Shown here piece after piece: positions 14,048 to 15,944 of a DNA stretch of 15,944 nt (its first letter is position 1; the number at the start of each line of letters is the position of its first letter). This DNA is from Lachnospiraceae bacterium UBA6452. GTDB taxonomy: Bacteria > Bacillota > Clostridia > Lachnospirales > Lachnospiraceae. A program made the translations under genes and the position numbers. The stretch is taken from the NCBI GenBank assembly GCA_002441865.1, contig DJNY01000127.1, positions 1 through 15,944 on the forward strand, in the 5' to 3' direction. The notes under the pieces were generated by a model, which was not told where the DNA came from, did not search any database, and was given only the letters and a program-made list of their open reading frames with translations.

Positions 14048-15004
14048 ATGAAATTTATCTGTAATACATTATACAAACATTTATTAGATCCTTCCCTGGA
14101 GAAACAGGTACTGTATCTGACCAATGAGCAGTGCGATGCCTGCGCCGAGGGCATTGATCTTACCGATGTAGAAGGCATGATCATGCAGCCCTTTTATGTG
14201 AATAAGGCGTTTCTGGACAGGATGCCCAATCTGAAATGGGTGCAGATCACAGGCGCCGGTTATGACAGAGTGGATATTGAGGAAGTGAAAAAGCGCGGCC
14301 TTGTGCTGACAAATACAAGAGGTGTCATGAGCATTTCCATTGCGGAAGATATCTTTTCCAAGATGCTGTTTCTTTCCCGTAAAATGCGCACGATCGAAGC
14401 CGATAAGAAGGCACATGTATGGGAAATGTTCGGACAGGATCAGTGGATGTGCACCTGTTATGCGGATCTGTACGGCAAGACGATCGGTATTATGGGATTC
14501 GGTTCGATCGGCAGTGAGATCGCAAAGCGTGCCAAAGCTTTTGAAATGCATGTGCAGGTCTATGATATTGCCAAGATCGAGCATCCGTATGTGGACAAGT
14601 GCTTTGTCGGAGAAGGCGAGCTTTCCGCTTTTTATGCAAGCTGTGATTACATTGTACTGAGTCTGCCGCTGAACGAGCATACAAGACATATGATCAGTAC
14701 GAAGGCATTTGACAGTATGAAGGAGTCTGCGATCTTTCTCAATGTGGCACGTGGGCCGATCGTGGATACGGAAGCACTGATCGAGGCGCTGAAGCAGAAG
14801 AAAATACAGGCAGCAGCCCTCGATGTGTTTGAGACAGAGCCGCTTCCGGCAGAGAGTCCGTTATGGGATATCGATAATCTGTATATGTCACCGCATAAAG
14901 CCGGTATGGGAGACAGTTGGACATATTTTATCGGACAGCTCATCATGCGGAACATCGAAAAATACAACAGCGGAAAAGAACTTGAAAATATCATCCGTCT
15001 GTAA
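14048..15004 (+). CDS. D-2-hydroxyacid dehydrogenase, NAD(P)-dependent
   Basis: The 318-residue product has the dinucleotide-binding motif GFGSIG (150-155) with acidic D173 at the end of the next strand, favouring NAD. The catalytic triad is R235 in ARGPIVD, E264 in DVFETEPLP and H283 in SPHKAG. The family reversibly reduces 2-oxo acids (pyruvate, glyoxylate, hydroxypyruvate, branched or aromatic oxo acids) to D-2-hydroxyacids. Length and order of domains are normal. It begins one base after the aminotransferase stop, with AAGGAGAGAGGAG inside that gene as its ribosome binding site, so the two should be made together and act in sequence. It is the last gene of the operon; no clear terminator follows. 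Confidence 0.9.
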   Translation: MKFICNTLYKHLLDPSLEKQVLYLTNEQCDACAEGIDLTDVEGMIMQPFYVNKAFLDRMPNLKWVQITGAGYDRVDIEEVKKRGLVLTNTRGVMSISIAEDIFSKMLFLSRKMRTIEADKKAHVWEMFGQDQWMCTCYADLYGKTIGIMGFGSIGSEIAKRAKAFEMHVQVYDIAKIEHPYVDKCFVGEGELSAFYASCDYIVLSLPLNEHTRHMISTKAFDSMKESAIFLNVARGPIVDTEALIEALKQKKIQAAALDVFETEPLPAESPLWDIDNLYMSPHKAGMGDSWTYFIGQLIMRNIEKYNSGKELENIIRL

Positions 15005-15019
15005 GAAAAACAAGAAACA

Positions 15020-15031
15020 CACCTTCCTTTT
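15020..15031 (+). promoter_or_regulatory. Anti-Shine-Dalgarno segment complementary to the MATE-gene RBS
   Basis: CACCTTCCTTTT is perfectly complementary over 12 bases to AAAAGGAAGGTG at 15093-15104, which is the ribosome binding site of the gene at 15110. It lies upstream of the MATE promoter, so only transcripts reading through from the catabolic operon would carry it. Pairing would hide the ribosome binding site in those transcripts. Purine-rich binding sites make partial matches common, so this needs testing. Confidence 0.45.
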
Positions 15032-15049
15032 GAAAACAGAAAATTCCTC

Positions 15050-15078
15050 TTGAAAAATGAGTGGGATTTTACTAGAAT
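15050..15078 (+). promoter_or_regulatory. Promoter of the MATE transporter gene
   Basis: TTGAAA at 15050-15055 and TAGAAT at 15073-15078 each differ from consensus at one position, with an ideal 17-base spacer. Transcription should begin near 15085, just before the ribosome binding site, giving a leader of about 25 bases. Confidence 0.75.
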
Positions 15079-15109
15079 AGACACGCGAAAGAAAAAGGAA
15101 GGTGATAAA

Positions 15110-15944
15110 ATGTCAACATCTATGGTAAAGGGAAGCCCGCTGAAGCTCATGCTCCGTTTTGCATTGCCGCTTCTGATCGGGAATCTGTTACAGCAGACCT
15201 ATAATATCATTGATGCAGCAATCGTAGGACAGATTCTGGGAGCTTCCGCACTTGCCAGTGTAGGTGCCAGCAGCAGTGTGCAGTTTCTGGTACTTGGCTT
15301 CTGTATGGGAAGCTGTGCGGGATTCGGTGTCCCGATCGCGAAATATTTTGGCGCAGGCGATCAGAAAAAGATGCGTGACTGTGTGTTCAACGGTGCTGTT
15401 CTGACAGCAGCGATCGCAGTCATCCTGACAACCGCCTGTGCACTTTTATGCCATTTTATATTACATATTCTGTCAGTACCGTCTGATATCTACGAAGGTG
15501 CTTACCAGTATCTGATCGTGATCTTTCTGGGCATTCCGTTTACGCTGATGTATAACTATCTTTCCAGTGTGCTCCGTTCCGTGGGAGACAGCAGGACACC
15601 GTTTCTGTTCCTGGCGTTTTCCGCCTGCCTGAACATCATTCTGGATCTGTTCTGCATCGCAGTCCTGCACTGGGGCTGTATGGGAGCTGCCATAGCGACC
15701 GTTACGGCGCAGGCGATCAGCGGAATACTCTGCCTTGTGTTTATCACAAAGAAAATGCCGCTTCTGCATCTGGAGCAGGAGAACCGCAAATGCCGCGGCG
15801 ATGTGGAAAAGGAACTGCTTCTGATGGGGCTCCCGACCGGCCTGCAGTTTTCCATTACGGCGATCGGCAGTATGGTCATGCAGTCCGCCAACAACGGGCT
15901 GGGCAGTACGTGCGTTTCCGGTTTTACAGCGGGCATGCGGATCA
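15110..15944 (+). CDS. MATE-family multidrug/sodium-type efflux transporter (3' end beyond window)
   Basis: The open frame of 278 complete codons runs off the window end without a stop. It shows the MATE pattern: LKLMLRFALPLLIGNLLQQ near the start, DAAIVGQILGASALA (35-49), PIAKYFGAGD near 75-84 and the SVGDSRTP motif, with repeated hydrophobic helices. Family members are about 440-460 residues, so roughly 60 percent is present. It should export cationic drugs or metabolites with sodium or proton exchange across the cell membrane. A strong AAGGAAGGTG precedes ATG 15110. Its own promoter separates it from the catabolic operon. Whether it exports a pathway product or is unrelated cannot be told. 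Confidence 0.9.
   Translation, partial: MSTSMVKGSPLKLMLRFALPLLIGNLLQQTYNIIDAAIVGQILGASALASVGASSSVQFLVLGFCMGSCAGFGVPIAKYFGAGDQKKMRDCVFNGAVLTAAIAVILTTACALLCHFILHILSVPSDIYEGAYQYLIVIFLGIPFTLMYNYLSSVLRSVGDSRTPFLFLAFSACLNIILDLFCIAVLHWGCMGAAIATVTAQAISGILCLVFITKKMPLLHLEQENRKCRGDVEKELLLMGLPTGLQFSITAIGSMVMQSANNGLGSTCVSGFTAGMRI

Overview
The window looks like a chromosomal segment of an anaerobic Gram-positive Clostridia member, most likely Lachnospiraceae. This is inferred from strong AGGAGG-type ribosome binding sites, near-consensus TTGACA/TATAAT promoters, a mid-range GC content judged by eye, an all-plus-strand operon layout, and proteins that resemble Lachnospiraceae families. The species cannot be named from sequence alone. 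I see no rRNA, tRNA, CRISPR array, transposase or phage gene.

Layout. (1) 6-1475: an unusual fusion of a HAD phosphatase and a CPBP (CAAX-protease-like) membrane domain. (2) 1507-3316: a promoter and an acetolactate-synthase-type thiamine pyrophosphate (TPP) enzyme. (3) 3327-5981: a promoter, a promoter-proximal terminator and a 34-bp regulatory element, then a metal-dependent amidohydrolase-like protein, an L-2-amino-thiazoline-4-carboxylate (ATC) hydrolase-family protein and a GntR/FCD regulator. (4) 6031-15004: a second promoter, terminator and a near-identical 34-bp element. These lead a nine-gene operon: amino-acid ABC transporter (ATPase, lipoprotein, two permeases), a cytidylate-kinase-like protein, an M20 carbamoylase, an allantoinase/hydantoinase-family cyclic amidohydrolase, a PLP aminotransferase and a D-2-hydroxyacid dehydrogenase. 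(5) 15050-15944: a MATE transporter with its own promoter, cut by the window end.

How the genes may work together (inference). The transporter imports an amino-acid-like compound. The cyclic amidohydrolase opens a ureide, hydantoin or dihydropyrimidine ring, the M20 enzyme removes the carbamoyl group, and the ATC-hydrolase-like protein and second amidohydrolase act on related C-N bonds. The aminotransferase gives a 2-oxo acid, which the dehydrogenase reduces to a D-2-hydroxyacid or the TPP enzyme decarboxylates or carboligates. The GntR regulator probably controls both units through TTGTATACAA palindromes in the two 34-bp elements. The substrate is unknown. Hydantoin-type amino acids, thiazoline carboxylate (an ATC-to-cysteine-like route) and ureides such as allantoin all remain possible.

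The most notable non-coding signals are the twin leaders of units 3 and 4 and a 12-nt anti-Shine-Dalgarno sequence upstream of the MATE promoter. The pathway assignment and the regulon are hypotheses.
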